Assembly: GCF_002802965.1 (NCBI RefSeq)
Contig: NZ_NXGA01000001.1
Location: 1,882,102 to 1,946,101 of the forward strand
From: Sporolactobacillus pectinivorans
GTDB taxonomy: Bacteria; Bacillota; Bacilli; Bacillales; Sporolactobacillaceae
Direction of reading: 5' to 3'
DNA: 64,000 nt
Shown: piece by piece, positions 18,435 through 27,847 of the stretch
How the letters are laid out: each line of letters starts with the position of its first letter
How positions within the stretch are numbered: position 1 is the stretch's first letter
Position numbers and translations under genes: made by a program
The notes under the pieces: model-generated
The model's database searches: none
What the model saw: the letters and a program-made list of their open reading frames with translations, nothing else
Told to the model about the DNA's origin: nothing

Positions 18435-18734
18435 ATGAGCATTAATCCTATTAATCTCAGCGGATCCACCAACTTGCTTTCGTCGGCACCACACAGTGTG
18501 GCGGGAGCACAGGCTTCTTTTTCGGATGCACTGAAAAATGCCCTTGGTACAGTTAATAATTCTGTACAAACGGCTGATAACATGGTGACAGGACTGGCGA
18601 ACGGAAACAGTAATGAAGATTTACATAGTGTAATGATAGCTATGCAAAAGGCAGACACTCTGTTACAGACCGCCGTTCAAGTCCGGGATCGCGTGATCAG
18701 TGCGTATCAAGATATTATGAACATGCAAGTTTGA
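18435..18734 (+). CDS. fliE: Flagellar hook-basal body protein FliE
   Basis: A 99-residue protein joining the MS ring to the rod. It has the typical SFSDALKNALGTVN segment and the C-terminal DLHSVMIAMQKADTLLQTAVQVRDRVISAYQDIM pattern (about residues 58-96), which pairs with the FliF/FlgB helices. GAGGAA precedes ATG 18435, 11 bases after the flgC stop. Confidence 0.93.
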   Translation: MSINPINLSGSTNLLSSAPHSVAGAQASFSDALKNALGTVNNSVQTADNMVTGLANGNSNEDLHSVMIAMQKADTLLQTAVQVRDRVISAYQDIMNMQV

Positions 18735-18768
18735 TCTCGGTCGCTTGGTAAGTTGAACGGAGGGCATC

Positions 18769-20361
18769 ATGAAGGAGAAAATAATTAGATGGTATCATCA
18801 GGCTCTGGAATTTTGGGCAGGGCTGTCAAAAAAGAGGAAGATTTGGTTCGCGAGTGGTGCGGCTGCACTACTGGTTGTCATCACAGTAATTTTGCTTTTG
18901 ACGAATGTCAAACAATATGCACCTCTTTATAGCAATTTGTCTACAAGCGAAGCAGGGCAGATTGCGGATACTCTGAACAATCAGAAGGTGCCCTATCAGC
19001 TCTCAAATGGCGGAACAACGATCAGCGTTCCAAAAAACCAGGTTAACACTTTGAAAGTTGAACTAGCAGCACAGGGTATTCCGAAAACGGGCCAGATCGA
19101 TTATTCTTTTTTTGGACAAAACGCCGGGTTTGGAATGACGGATAATCAGTTTAATGTGCTGGAAAGGGCTGCGATGCAGACAGAACTTGCCAACCTGATC
19201 GCTAACAACAAAGGTGTACAATCTGCAAAGGTTATGCTCACGCTTCCACAGACAAACCAATGGGTAAGTAATCAGGGCAGTCAGGGCCAGGCATCGGCTT
19301 CCGTCATGCTGAACGTGGATCCGGGCTACCAGTTAAGCAGCAGCCAGGTTCAGGGGCTCTATCGCCTTGTGTCGAAAAGCGTGCCGAACCTTCCTGAAAG
19401 CAATATCGTTATTATGGATCAATATTATAACTATTATGATCTAAAAAATAGTAATTCAGATAATTCAACTCTTTCGGCGTATGATCAGCAACAGCAAATT
19501 CTTCATAACTTTGAAAATAGTATCCAGCAAAAAGTTGAGCAGATGCTGATCACAATGATGGGTCAGGGAAAAGTTATGGTCAACGTCACTGCCAATGCCG
19601 ATTTTACTCAGTCAAAAGAAACACAGGACTTGGTTGAGCCGGTTAATCAGCAGACTATGGAAGGCCTTGCGACGAGTACAGACCATATTGCGGAGACATA
19701 CACTGGCCAGGGCGCAGCAGGTCAGGTCGGAACCGGAACAAGCGATGTGCCTACATATCAGGCGGGGACAAATGGCAACGGGACTTATCAGCATGTGGAA
19801 GATCGTGTGACCTATGATTTCAATCGGATTCACCGCGATGTTGTCAACAGCCCGTACAAGATTACAGATATGGGAATCCAGGTTCTGGTCGAACCGCCAA
19901 ACCCGAACAATAACAGCTCATTGTCGCAGCAACGGATTAATGATATCAAACAGATACTTAACACAATTATTCAAACATCTATCTCTGGTCCTCAGGGTCA
20001 GGAACTTCCGATTAGCCAGATTAGTCAGAAGACAGATGTTTCGGTCGGACGTCTGAACGGACAGATTTTGCCACCGGCAGCGCCAGGATGGGGTATCTGG
20101 CCTTACATTATTGGCGGTGGAGTTCTGGCGGCTGTTCTTGGCGCGGTGATCTGGTTAATTCTCAGAAATCGCAGACGGACTTTTGAAGATGAAGAAGCTG
20201 CCACCGTTCAAGATATATCTCAGAATGAAGATGAACTTGCAGCTGCAATGAGTAAAGATAATCCCGAACAGAGAAGATATAACGAACTTGAGAAACTGGC
20301 AAGGCAGAAACCGGATCAATTTGTCAAACTACTGAGAGGCTGGATGTCTGACGATCGCTAA
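18769..20361 (+). CDS. fliF: Flagellar MS-ring protein FliF
   Basis: A 530-residue protein forming the membrane MS ring. A first membrane helix lies at about residues 25-46 and a second at about 443-465 (WGIWPYIIGGGVLAAVLGAV). Between them is the YscJ/FliF domain (YAPLYSNLSTSEAGQIADTL, ERAAMQTELANLIANNKGVQ region) and a Gly/Gln/Asn-rich loop at about 300-345. The cytoplasmic tail (about 465-530) binds FliG. CGGAGGG precedes ATG 18769. Length is normal for Bacilli. Confidence 0.95.
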   Translation: MKEKIIRWYHQALEFWAGLSKKRKIWFASGAAALLVVITVILLLTNVKQYAPLYSNLSTSEAGQIADTLNNQKVPYQLSNGGTTISVPKNQVNTLKVELAAQGIPKTGQIDYSFFGQNAGFGMTDNQFNVLERAAMQTELANLIANNKGVQSAKVMLTLPQTNQWVSNQGSQGQASASVMLNVDPGYQLSSSQVQGLYRLVSKSVPNLPESNIVIMDQYYNYYDLKNSNSDNSTLSAYDQQQQILHNFENSIQQKVEQMLITMMGQGKVMVNVTANADFTQSKETQDLVEPVNQQTMEGLATSTDHIAETYTGQGAAGQVGTGTSDVPTYQAGTNGNGTYQHVEDRVTYDFNRIHRDVVNSPYKITDMGIQVLVEPPNPNNNSSLSQQRINDIKQILNTIIQTSISGPQGQELPISQISQKTDVSVGRLNGQILPPAAPGWGIWPYIIGGGVLAAVLGAVIWLILRNRRRTFEDEEAATVQDISQNEDELAAAMSKDNPEQRRYNELEKLARQKPDQFVKLLRGWMSDDR

Positions 20362-20373
20362 GGAGTGGGAAAT

Positions 20374-21390
20374 TTGGCTGAACGAAGAACGAAGATGAAT
20401 GGCAAACAGAAAGCGGCCACTCTGATGATCGCACTGGGTACCGAAGTATCGGCAAATGTTTTTAAACACCTGACAGAACAGGAAATAGAAGATCTCACTC
20501 TGGAAATATCGAATGCACGCAAGGTAGATTCGGATATGCAGAAACAAGTGATTGAAGAATTTTATCAGACGGCTATGGCTCAGGAATACATATCTCAGGG
20601 TGGAATCGGGTACGCCAAACAAATTTTGGAGAAAGCTCTGGGCACGGAGCAGGCTAATGACGTCATTCAAAGACTTACTTCCACACTGCAGGTGAGACCT
20701 TTTGATTTTATGAGGAAAAGTGATCCGCAGCAAATACTGAATTTTATTCAAAATGAGCATCCGCAGACGATTGCTCTGATTCTTTCATACCTTGACCCCG
20801 ACCAGGCGGCAACGGTACTCTCAGCACTTCCCGTTGAGGTTCAGGCGGATATCGCTAAGAGGATTGCGCAGATGGATCGGACTTCTCCTGAGATTATTTC
20901 GCAGGTTGAACATGTTCTGGAAAAGAAAGTGTCCAGTTCATCAGTAAATCAGGATTACACGCAAACCGGAGGCATTGCGTCGATTGTCAATGTACTGAAT
21001 GGTGTAGATCGAACAACTGAGCGTAATATTCTTGATCAGCTTGGAGAGCAGGATCCGGATCTGGCTGAAGAGATCAAAAAAAGGATGTTCGTTTTTGAAG
21101 ATATCGTCATATTGGATGATCGGGCCATTCAGCGCGTCATTCGTGAAAGTGAGAACGAAGACCTGATCCTCGCCATGCGTACAGCCAGTGATGAAGTAAA
21201 GGATCTTCTCTTTCATAATATGTCCGAACGGATGGCTGTCAGCTTTAAAGAAGAAATGGAATACATGGGACCCGTTCGGCTGCATGATGTCGAAGAGGCG
21301 CAGACACGCATCGTCAATACGATTCGGAAACTGGAAGATGCGGGAGAAATCGTTATCGCAAGAGGAAAGGGGGACGATGTGATTGTCTAA
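20374..21390 (+). CDS. fliG: Flagellar motor switch protein FliG
   Basis: A 338-residue rotor protein that couples to MotA and FliM. Three domains are visible: N (GKQKAATLMIALGTEVSANV), middle with the EHPQTIALILSYLDP motif binding FliM, and C with the charged torque helix region (DDRAIQRVIRESENEDL) and the end ARGKGDDVIV. TTG 20374 is chosen because AAGGAGT lies eight bases upstream and the resulting N-terminus and length (338) match B. subtilis; GTG 20365 overlaps the ribosome-binding site. Confidence 0.95.
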   Translation: MAERRTKMNGKQKAATLMIALGTEVSANVFKHLTEQEIEDLTLEISNARKVDSDMQKQVIEEFYQTAMAQEYISQGGIGYAKQILEKALGTEQANDVIQRLTSTLQVRPFDFMRKSDPQQILNFIQNEHPQTIALILSYLDPDQAATVLSALPVEVQADIAKRIAQMDRTSPEIISQVEHVLEKKVSSSSVNQDYTQTGGIASIVNVLNGVDRTTERNILDQLGEQDPDLAEEIKKRMFVFEDIVILDDRAIQRVIRESENEDLILAMRTASDEVKDLLFHNMSERMAVSFKEEMEYMGPVRLHDVEEAQTRIVNTIRKLEDAGEIVIARGKGDDVIV

Positions 21391-22141
21391 CATCATCAAA
21401 TCCCCGGAATCCAGCAAGAATAAAAAAACTGTCCGGCTCTCAGTTGTTGTCGATCCGTCTCTTGATGCTCTGAACAGCAAAATGGATTTAAAATCAATTG
21501 AACAGACCCTTGAAGAGAAAGTAAATCAGGCTAAAATGCAAGCTGCTGATATCTTGAAAAATGCGGAACTGAAGAGCAGGGAAACAGAGTCAGCGCTGAA
21601 AAAAATGGAAGCGGAGGCCAGACAGAAACAGGCCGAGGCCTATGAGGACAATAAAAAAACGGGATTTGAATCGGGTTACAAGCAAGGCGCCGCAGAGGGC
21701 AGAAAGTCCTATATGGCTAAGATAGCAGAGGCAAATCAGTTGATTGATCAGGCCAAAAAGGAATATCTGAATAAGGTTTCCATGGCGGAGCCTGACATTC
21801 TTAAGCTTTCTATGGCTGTTGCCGAAAAAATAATCGGTGCTTCTATTGCCCTCGACGAGGATAAATGGTCCACTCTGGTTACTCAAGCCGTGCGGGAAGT
21901 TAGAGATCAAAAGTCAATAAAAATTATTGTTCCACCGGTACATTTCGGAACACTCGATCTGCATAAAGAGGAGCTGGACGATCTTGCCCAGGATGCGAGT
22001 GTTTCCATCTATGCGGATGGCGATCTTTCAGAGAATGATTGCGTTATTGAAACGGAATTTGGCAGAATTGATGCCGGCATTGACAGTCAGTTATCAGTCA
22101 TTAAGGGAAAATTAAAAGAGCTGATGGAGGAGAATGCCTGA
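21383..22141 (+). CDS. fliH: Flagellar export apparatus protein FliH
   Basis: A 252-residue regulator of the FliI ATPase. The N-terminal half (about 45-130) is a charged coiled coil rich in Glu, Lys and Ala, including a GYKQGAAEG glycine-spaced turn. The C-terminal part has the LSMAVAEKIIGASI segment typical of FliH/YscL, and ends with a FGRIDAGIDSQL motif. The TTG start overlaps fliG by eight bases with GGGGGAC just upstream. Its stop overlaps the fliI ATG (TGATG). Confidence 0.92.
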   Translation: MSNIIKSPESSKNKKTVRLSVVVDPSLDALNSKMDLKSIEQTLEEKVNQAKMQAADILKNAELKSRETESALKKMEAEARQKQAEAYEDNKKTGFESGYKQGAAEGRKSYMAKIAEANQLIDQAKKEYLNKVSMAEPDILKLSMAVAEKIIGASIALDEDKWSTLVTQAVREVRDQKSIKIIVPPVHFGTLDLHKEELDDLAQDASVSIYADGDLSENDCVIETEFGRIDAGIDSQLSVIKGKLKELMEENA

Positions 22142-23469
22142 TGAATGCGGATCTGCTGATTGATTCACTCTCATCGATTGACAGCTACCGGCGATTTGGG
22201 AAAATCAGCCGCGTTGTCGGACTTCTTATAGCCTCAAGGGGACCGGAATCATCGGTTGGCGATGTTTGTATTATCCATCTGAAAAATGAGAGACAGGAAA
22301 TAAAGGCCGAAGTAGTCGGATTCAGAGATGAAGAAATTCTGCTCATGCCTTATACGTCGGTGGCTCATATTTCGCCGGGATGCCTTGTAGAAGCAACTGG
22401 TAAGCCTCTTGAAATTAAAGTCGGTGAAGAATTATTGGGCCAGGTCTGCGACAGCATGGGAAATCCGATGTCGCAAATGCAATTTTCCAAAGGATTTGAC
22501 ATCGTGCCGACGAACAGGAAACCGCCTGATCCGCTTCAGAGGCCGCGCATCAAAGAGCCGATCGAACTCGGCATCCGCTCGATTAATGGACTGCTAACTG
22601 TTGGCAAGGGGCAGCGTGTCGGAATATTTGCAGGAAGCGGGGTCGGCAAGAGTACTTTGATGGGAATGGTTGCCAGAAATACATCGGCTGATTTGAACGT
22701 CATTGCTTTGATTGGAGAGCGGGGCCGTGAGGTCAAAGAATTTCTTGAGAAGGATCTTGGACCGGAGGGAATTGCTCGTTCAATTATCGTTGTCTCTACA
22801 AGTGACCAGCCGGCGCTAATGAGAATTAAAGGCGCGATGACTGCAACCGCAATTGCCGAATATTTTCGGGCACAGGGAAAAGATGTGCTGCTGATGATGG
22901 ATTCTTTGACACGTGTGGCGATGAGTCAGCGGGAAATTGGCCTTGCCGTCGGTGAGCCCCCAACGACAAAAGGTTATCCGCCTTCTGTTTTTGCTCTGCT
23001 GCCCAGGCTTCTCGAACGGGCGGGAACCGATATTCGTGGTTCAATCACTGCTTTTTACACTGTGCTGGTTGATGGCGATGATCTTGATGAACCGATTTCC
23101 GATACGGCGAGGGGCATTCTGGACGGTCATATAGTGCTGGACCGCGCGCTGGCTCAAAAGGGTCAGTACCCGGCGATCAATCTCCTGAAAAGTGTCAGCC
23201 GTGTCATGAATGAAATTGATACGCCGGATCATCTGAGGGCCGCTGCGCATTTTCGCGCGCTTCTCTCCCAATATACTGAATCTGAAGATTTGATCAACAT
23301 TGGTGCTTATAAACAAGGCAGTTCAGCCGCAATTGATGCAGCGATTCAATATCATCCGAAAATTCTCTCTTATATGTCACAACCGGAGAATTTAACGGTG
23401 ACACTTGACCAGGCTATTGCACAGCTGGAATCTGATTTTGGAAAGGAGAACACGCCAGATGTCGTTTGA
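22141..23469 (+). CDS. fliI: Flagellum-specific ATPase FliI
   Basis: A 442-residue ATPase of the type III export system, related to the F1 beta subunit. Walker A is GIFAGSGVGKSTLMG from about residue 161, Walker B lies in DVLLMMDSLTRVAMSQRE, and the family signature PPTTKGYPPSVFALLPRLLE follows. C-terminal residues include the DHLRAAAHFRALLSQY region. It is translationally coupled to fliH and overlaps fliJ by 11 bases. Confidence 0.97.
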   Translation: MNADLLIDSLSSIDSYRRFGKISRVVGLLIASRGPESSVGDVCIIHLKNERQEIKAEVVGFRDEEILLMPYTSVAHISPGCLVEATGKPLEIKVGEELLGQVCDSMGNPMSQMQFSKGFDIVPTNRKPPDPLQRPRIKEPIELGIRSINGLLTVGKGQRVGIFAGSGVGKSTLMGMVARNTSADLNVIALIGERGREVKEFLEKDLGPEGIARSIIVVSTSDQPALMRIKGAMTATAIAEYFRAQGKDVLLMMDSLTRVAMSQREIGLAVGEPPTTKGYPPSVFALLPRLLERAGTDIRGSITAFYTVLVDGDDLDEPISDTARGILDGHIVLDRALAQKGQYPAINLLKSVSRVMNEIDTPDHLRAAAHFRALLSQYTESEDLINIGAYKQGSSAAIDAAIQYHPKILSYMSQPENLTVTLDQAIAQLESDFGKENTPDVV

Positions 23470-23899
23470 CTTTCGATTGGAACGTGTGATGAGGATAGCC
23501 GAAAGTGAGAGAAAAAACTTTGAGTCACAGTATCAGGTGTTATATGACAGGCTGGAGAAAATTGCATACCAGTTAATCAGTTTACTTGAGGAAAAGAAAC
23601 TAGTGCAGTCAGATCTCGAAAGAAAAATGCAGAACACGATGACTATTGACTCTATGAAACTTCAGCTCATTAATGTTGAAATGGCTGATCGCATGATTGA
23701 GGAACAAACTTTGCTTTATGATCAGTCTAAACGCCAACTGGAGCAATTGCGGTCCCTGCTACATGAAAAAGCCATTGAAGTCAAGAAATATGAAAATATG
23801 AAGGACAAGAAAAAAGAAATTTATAATAACGATCTCAAGAAACACGAAATGAAGCAGATGGACGAGATTGCTGCACTGCGGGCCGTTAACCACGGTTGA
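23459..23899 (+). CDS. fliJ: Flagellar export chaperone FliJ
   Basis: A 146-residue coiled-coil protein that links FliI to the export gate. It starts SFDFRLERVMRIAESE and continues as almost uninterrupted charged heptads, with EVKKYENMKDKKK near residue 110. AAAGGAG lies ten bases before ATG 23459, inside the fliI end. Sequence conservation is weak across the family, so the call rests on position, length (about 147 in B. subtilis) and N-terminal pattern. Confidence 0.88.
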   Translation: MSFDFRLERVMRIAESERKNFESQYQVLYDRLEKIAYQLISLLEEKKLVQSDLERKMQNTMTIDSMKLQLINVEMADRMIEEQTLLYDQSKRQLEQLRSLLHEKAIEVKKYENMKDKKKEIYNNDLKKHEMKQMDEIAALRAVNHG

Positions 23900-23914
23900 A
23901 AGGATTGAGATAAC

Positions 23915-24550
23915 TTGGATGAGAAGAAAAAATCAAGATTTGGGATAAAGCTGCTAAAGTTTTTTCTGGCTCTTCTTATTCCTATTCTGTTCTTGCTGCT
24001 TTTGACAGGTTTATTTTTAAAACTTTCCGGGATCGATCCCGTGAGCCAGGCAAAGGCACTGATTTTTGGAAAAGGAGTAAGTCCTGCAGTCCAAACATCT
24101 GGAGTACCTGCATCTACTTCTCCGGGACTCAAGCAGCAGATTGCCAATCAGAATGCTACGATCAAAAGCCTTCAGAATGACAATAATCAGAAATCAGATC
24201 AGATTGCACAACTGCAGAATCAACTGAAACAGGCGCAAAACCAGGCAAATCAACAGAATCAGACTCAGAAAAGCCAAAATAGCGCTGCGCTCCAGACAGT
24301 GTACTCACAGACGTATAAGAACATGGATCCCACGAAAGCCGCAGCAATTTTTGGGAAACTTCCAGTAAAACAGGCTGCCAACTATATAAATATGCTGGAT
24401 GATGCGACAAAAGCATCGATTCTGGAAAATATGACACCGACACAGGCAGCTGCGATCACTCAACTGCTGAAGGCACCGCAGAATACTAATTCTAGCGCGA
24501 CAATTACCGGTTCGTCTTCATCGACGTCAGTTTCTACGACGATTCCTTAA
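23915..24550 (+). CDS. ylxF: YlxF family flagellar-operon protein (MgtE-N/FliG-like domain)
   Basis: A 211-residue protein with one N-terminal membrane helix (about residues 12-36), a Gln/Asn-rich coiled coil (about 75-125) and a C-terminal helical domain with MDPTKAAAIFGKLPVKQAAN followed by LDDATKASILENMTPTQAAA, a two-repeat pattern like the MgtE N-terminal and FliG middle domains. In its order it resembles MotE-type stator chaperones. It starts at TTG 23915 with AAAGGA upstream. Position between fliJ and fliK matches B. subtilis ylxF. Its molecular role in Bacilli is not established. Confidence 0.85.
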   Translation: MDEKKKSRFGIKLLKFFLALLIPILFLLLLTGLFLKLSGIDPVSQAKALIFGKGVSPAVQTSGVPASTSPGLKQQIANQNATIKSLQNDNNQKSDQIAQLQNQLKQAQNQANQQNQTQKSQNSAALQTVYSQTYKNMDPTKAAAIFGKLPVKQAANYINMLDDATKASILENMTPTQAAAITQLLKAPQNTNSSATITGSSSSTSVSTTIP

Positions 24551-24584
24551 TTTGATTTTGTCCCCTTTGAAAGGAGGTGAAAAT

Positions 24585-26096
24585 ATGAAAACGGGTCCGA
24601 TTGTTTTAAACGTTCAAGCGAGTAAGACCACGGAACTGAGTAAGAAGAAAAAGAGTGCATTTTCACCGGACTTTTCTTTTCTCGCATTGTTTAACACGGC
24701 GGCACAATCCGCATCCCCACCGCAAACCGGAAACGCAGGTCAGAAGGGTGAGGTTAGGTCTCGTTCAGGTAACAGTAAGCATCAGCAAACACGCACTGCA
24801 GTGAGCGATGCACAGCTTTCAAGACAGGCACCCGCTGCCGGCGGTCAGAAGAGTAAATTATCTGAACCCACTTCAATGAAGCGGAATCACGATCATGCAG
24901 CACAGGCAGCTAGTGCACAGGCCAACCCGCACAGGATATCTACAGACGGTGTGGGGAGAAAAATTGGAGAAACCTCTTCTGAAATTGGAAAAAAACCGAT
25001 TCAGAAGAACGCCATCAGTTCAGCCGGTAATGGCAAGGAAACACCGATTGTATCACAGGTAGTTGGGCATTCCAAATCGTCAACTCAGAATGTGCCTTTA
25101 AAACAAGTGACGACTCCGGATCAGATTAAATCGGATCTTGCTACTTTGATTAGCACACGCTCAGGTCAGACAGGGAGTGCACATGAAGTTCCTGCTCAAA
25201 ACTCGGCGATTGCTTCAAAGATTGTCGAGACCACCGGGAATTTTGCGAAGACAGAAAGCGGGGCAGTCCAAAAAGAGGCCCTTCCAAACAATCCAAATGT
25301 ATCAAAGGCGATAGTATCCCCTGTAGTGAACCTTATGGCACAGAATAAAGTGGATCGAAATGTATCGCAAACTGCAGGTGCGAGGACGAACCAGGCGCTT
25401 AAAGCTAGAGTTGATTTAAAATCCGAACCGGATCAGCCCGTTGGAGAAAAATCGTCAGGTGATCCTGAACTTTCGGCAAGTAATAAATCCATCAATAAAT
25501 CCACTCAAGAATCTTTTACGGTTAAAAAAGGCACTTTGCCGGTTTCTCAAATGGCAGCGAGACAAATGAGCCATGCTGAACTTCTGGCCTCTTTTTCAAC
25601 TGTCAGCAAAAGTGAAGATGGGAAACCGGTTGGTTCACAAGTGACTGATCAGTTGCTCAAGTGGATGGGGAAGCCATCATTCCAGATTGAGACTGGCGGG
25701 ACTAAGAATTTAACGATTACTTTGCATCCTGAAAGTCTTGGAAAGCTGACCGTGTCGGTGACCCAGACAGCTGATGGAATGACAGCACGTTTGATCGCAG
25801 GGACGAAAACAGCGAAAGATCTCCTGCAGTCCGGCCTAAGCCAGCTGAAAGATGATCTTGCTGCTCAAGGCATCACGATTCATCAGATTGATGTTTCACG
25901 GCAATGGCAAAGTTCTGCTCCAGGTGGGTCACAGCAGATGAATCAGGACCAGCAGCAAGCCTTTCAAAATCATGGCGGACATCAGGATGAGCAGAATGAG
26001 GAAAATCAGCGGAAGAAATCTCCGGATTCAGTCGCTGGTCTTCAGAACGACAAAGCATTTAGTGAATGGATGACGGGGGGTGTTCAAATAGGATGA
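24585..26096 (+). CDS. fliK: Flagellar hook-length control protein FliK
   Basis: A 503-residue secreted ruler that also triggers the FlhB substrate switch. Residues 1-370 are low-complexity, rich in Ser, Gln, Lys and Ala, as expected for the ruler part. The conserved Flg_hook domain lies at about 372-438 with LTITLHPESLGKLTVSVTQ and LLQSGLSQLKDDLAAQGI. A Gln/Asn/His-rich tail follows. ATG 24585 follows a full AAAGGAGGTG. Its stop overlaps flgD (ATGA). The ruler part is expected to diverge rapidly between species. Confidence 0.92.
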   Translation: MKTGPIVLNVQASKTTELSKKKKSAFSPDFSFLALFNTAAQSASPPQTGNAGQKGEVRSRSGNSKHQQTRTAVSDAQLSRQAPAAGGQKSKLSEPTSMKRNHDHAAQAASAQANPHRISTDGVGRKIGETSSEIGKKPIQKNAISSAGNGKETPIVSQVVGHSKSSTQNVPLKQVTTPDQIKSDLATLISTRSGQTGSAHEVPAQNSAIASKIVETTGNFAKTESGAVQKEALPNNPNVSKAIVSPVVNLMAQNKVDRNVSQTAGARTNQALKARVDLKSEPDQPVGEKSSGDPELSASNKSINKSTQESFTVKKGTLPVSQMAARQMSHAELLASFSTVSKSEDGKPVGSQVTDQLLKWMGKPSFQIETGGTKNLTITLHPESLGKLTVSVTQTADGMTARLIAGTKTAKDLLQSGLSQLKDDLAAQGITIHQIDVSRQWQSSAPGGSQQMNQDQQQAFQNHGGHQDEQNEENQRKKSPDSVAGLQNDKAFSEWMTGGVQIG

Positions 26097-26584
26097 GCAG
26101 TAACGTAGCGGCAAGTGGATCCGCGGGAAGTACAGCAGGAACCACAACAGATCAGACGACAACTAATCCGAACGGTGAATTGAGCAAAGATGATTTTCTG
26201 AAATTGCTCGTCGCACAGATGGATAATCAGGATCCCACAAGCCCGATGGACAGTGGACAGTTTGTTACGCAAATGGCGCAATTTTCATCTTTGGAACAGA
26301 CACAGAACATGAGCAGCGCGATTGACCAGCTTGTTGCGACACAAGCTAATAATTCACTTTCCGGTCAGGCAACAATAATCGGCAAAGAAATAACCTGGAC
26401 AGACAGCAGTACTGATGCGAATGGTAATAATGTCTCAACGACCTCAACCGGTATCGTGAACGCTGTCACTATCAAGAATGGGCAGATCAGTTATGTGACT
26501 GACAGTGGGGCAACCGTTGATCCTTCGACGATTACGGAAGTTTCCGATGCGGCAGGAAGCACCGGGGCAAGTAGCAATGGCTAA
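26093..26584 (+). CDS. flgD: Flagellar hook capping protein FlgD
   Basis: A 163-residue scaffold for hook assembly. The N-terminal signature is intact: LSKDDFLKLLVAQMDNQDP, then MDSGQFVTQMAQFSSLEQ. The C-terminal part is short, about one beta domain ending in a Ser/Gly tail, as in B. subtilis FlgD (about 140), rather than the two-domain form of enterics. ATG 26093 overlaps the fliK stop by four bases. Confidence 0.93.
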   Translation: MSSNVAASGSAGSTAGTTTDQTTTNPNGELSKDDFLKLLVAQMDNQDPTSPMDSGQFVTQMAQFSSLEQTQNMSSAIDQLVATQANNSLSGQATIIGKEITWTDSSTDANGNNVSTTSTGIVNAVTIKNGQISYVTDSGATVDPSTITEVSDAAGSTGASSNG

Positions 26585-26969
26585 TATTGAGGGGTATCCT
26601 TATTATCCGATTCCTTCCATAGGCAATCCGGGACATCGTGCGGAATCGAAGAAAACTGCGGAAACAGGAGAATCGTTTAAGCAAACTTTCAATAACCAGC
26701 TGAACGAACAGCCTGTAAAATTGTCCAGACATGCCATGGAGAGGCTCGAAACAAGAAATATTCATTTGTCTGCATCGGAATGGAACCAGATCCATGATAA
26801 AATGCGTGAAGCGAAAAAAATGGGCGTCAATGATTCACTGGTTTTAACCAAGGATGCCGCACTTGTTGTCAATACGCCAAACAACACGGTCATCACGGCG
26901 ATGGATCTGCAGGAAGCCAAGTCACATGTTTTCACGAATATCGATGGAGCGATATTGATTAATCATTGA
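26577..26969 (+). CDS. Flagellar operon protein of TIGR02530 type
   Basis: A 130-residue soluble protein between flgD and flgE. It has the motif LSRHAMERLETRNIHLSASE followed by WNQIHDKMREAKKMGVNDSL and a C-terminal beta region with NTVITAMD and IDGAILIN. This pattern matches the small flagellar operon protein family found in Gram-positive hook gene clusters. Its function is unknown; chaperone or hook-assembly roles are guesses. It overlaps the flgD end by eight bases, and the Shine-Dalgarno is weak, so coupling is likely. Confidence 0.75.
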   Translation: MANIEGYPYYPIPSIGNPGHRAESKKTAETGESFKQTFNNQLNEQPVKLSRHAMERLETRNIHLSASEWNQIHDKMREAKKMGVNDSLVLTKDAALVVNTPNNTVITAMDLQEAKSHVFTNIDGAILINH

Positions 26970-27043
26970 CCGGCTGGACCTTTTTAAGGAGAGCCATGAC
27001 TGTGGACTGACTGAAGCAGTCAATAAAAAAGGAGGAAACAAAT

Positions 27044-27832
27044 ATGTTATTACGTGCATTAGGATCAGGTGTATCAGGGCTTAAGAACTTTCAGACGGAT
27101 CTCGATGTCATTGGCAACAACATTTCAAACGTCGACACCACTGGATTTAAAACGGGCCGCGTCAATTTTGAAAATACCTTCAGCCAGCAAATGCAAGGAG
27201 CAAGCGCTAATGTGAATCCGACTCAGGTAGGATTGGGATCTCAAGTTAGCTCAATTGATAACATTCAGACAAATGGAACAGTCAATCAGACAGGCAATCC
27301 GTACGATCTGGCGATTAACGGCGAAGGGTACTTCAGAGTCACTAATGGTGCCAACCAGTACTATACAAGAGCGGGTGATTTCAAACTGAACTCTGCAGGT
27401 ACTGGTTTTGTAAACAGTCAAGGCATGGCTTTGGATATTGGTGGTACAACAACTCCCGGAGCATCTTTTAATACGGTGTCAAGTTTTACTGTTGATCAGG
27501 CAGGAAATATTACAGGAGTAGATAAGACAACAGGTAATTCAGTGAATTTAGGAACTGTTAATCTTTATACTTTCACCAATCCGGGTGGACTTGAAAGTGT
27601 GGGCAATTCTCTTTTTCAGCAGTCTCAGGGTTCGGGTGCTGCAACTCCTGCCGCAGGACTTGGGACGACTACCAGCATCCAGCAGAACGCTCTTGAAGGC
27701 TCAAACGTCGATCTGACCGATGAAATGACCAACCTGATTGAAGCAGAACGCGCCTACCAGGCCAACTCGAAAACGATCACGACAGCCGATTCGATTCTTC
27801 AGACGCTTGTTAGTTTGAAGCAAGCTAATTAA
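27044..27832 (+). CDS. flgE: Flagellar hook protein FlgE (short Bacillus type, FlgG-like)
   Basis: A 262-residue hook subunit. The axial-protein N-terminus is clear (ALGSGVSGLKNFQTDLDVIG, then NNISNVDTTGFKTGRVNFEN), the middle has NPYDLAINGEGYFRV and YTRAGDFKLNSAG, and the C-terminal helix contains VDLTDEMTNLIEAERAYQANS. In B. subtilis this gene was earlier called flgG and is only about 264 residues, so the short length is normal. AAAGGAGG precedes ATG 27044. A strong hairpin follows the stop. Confidence 0.93.
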   Translation: MLLRALGSGVSGLKNFQTDLDVIGNNISNVDTTGFKTGRVNFENTFSQQMQGASANVNPTQVGLGSQVSSIDNIQTNGTVNQTGNPYDLAINGEGYFRVTNGANQYYTRAGDFKLNSAGTGFVNSQGMALDIGGTTTPGASFNTVSSFTVDQAGNITGVDKTTGNSVNLGTVNLYTFTNPGGLESVGNSLFQQSQGSGAATPAAGLGTTTSIQQNALEGSNVDLTDEMTNLIEAERAYQANSKTITTADSILQTLVSLKQAN

Positions 27833-27847
27833 TGAAAGGAAAGGAGC

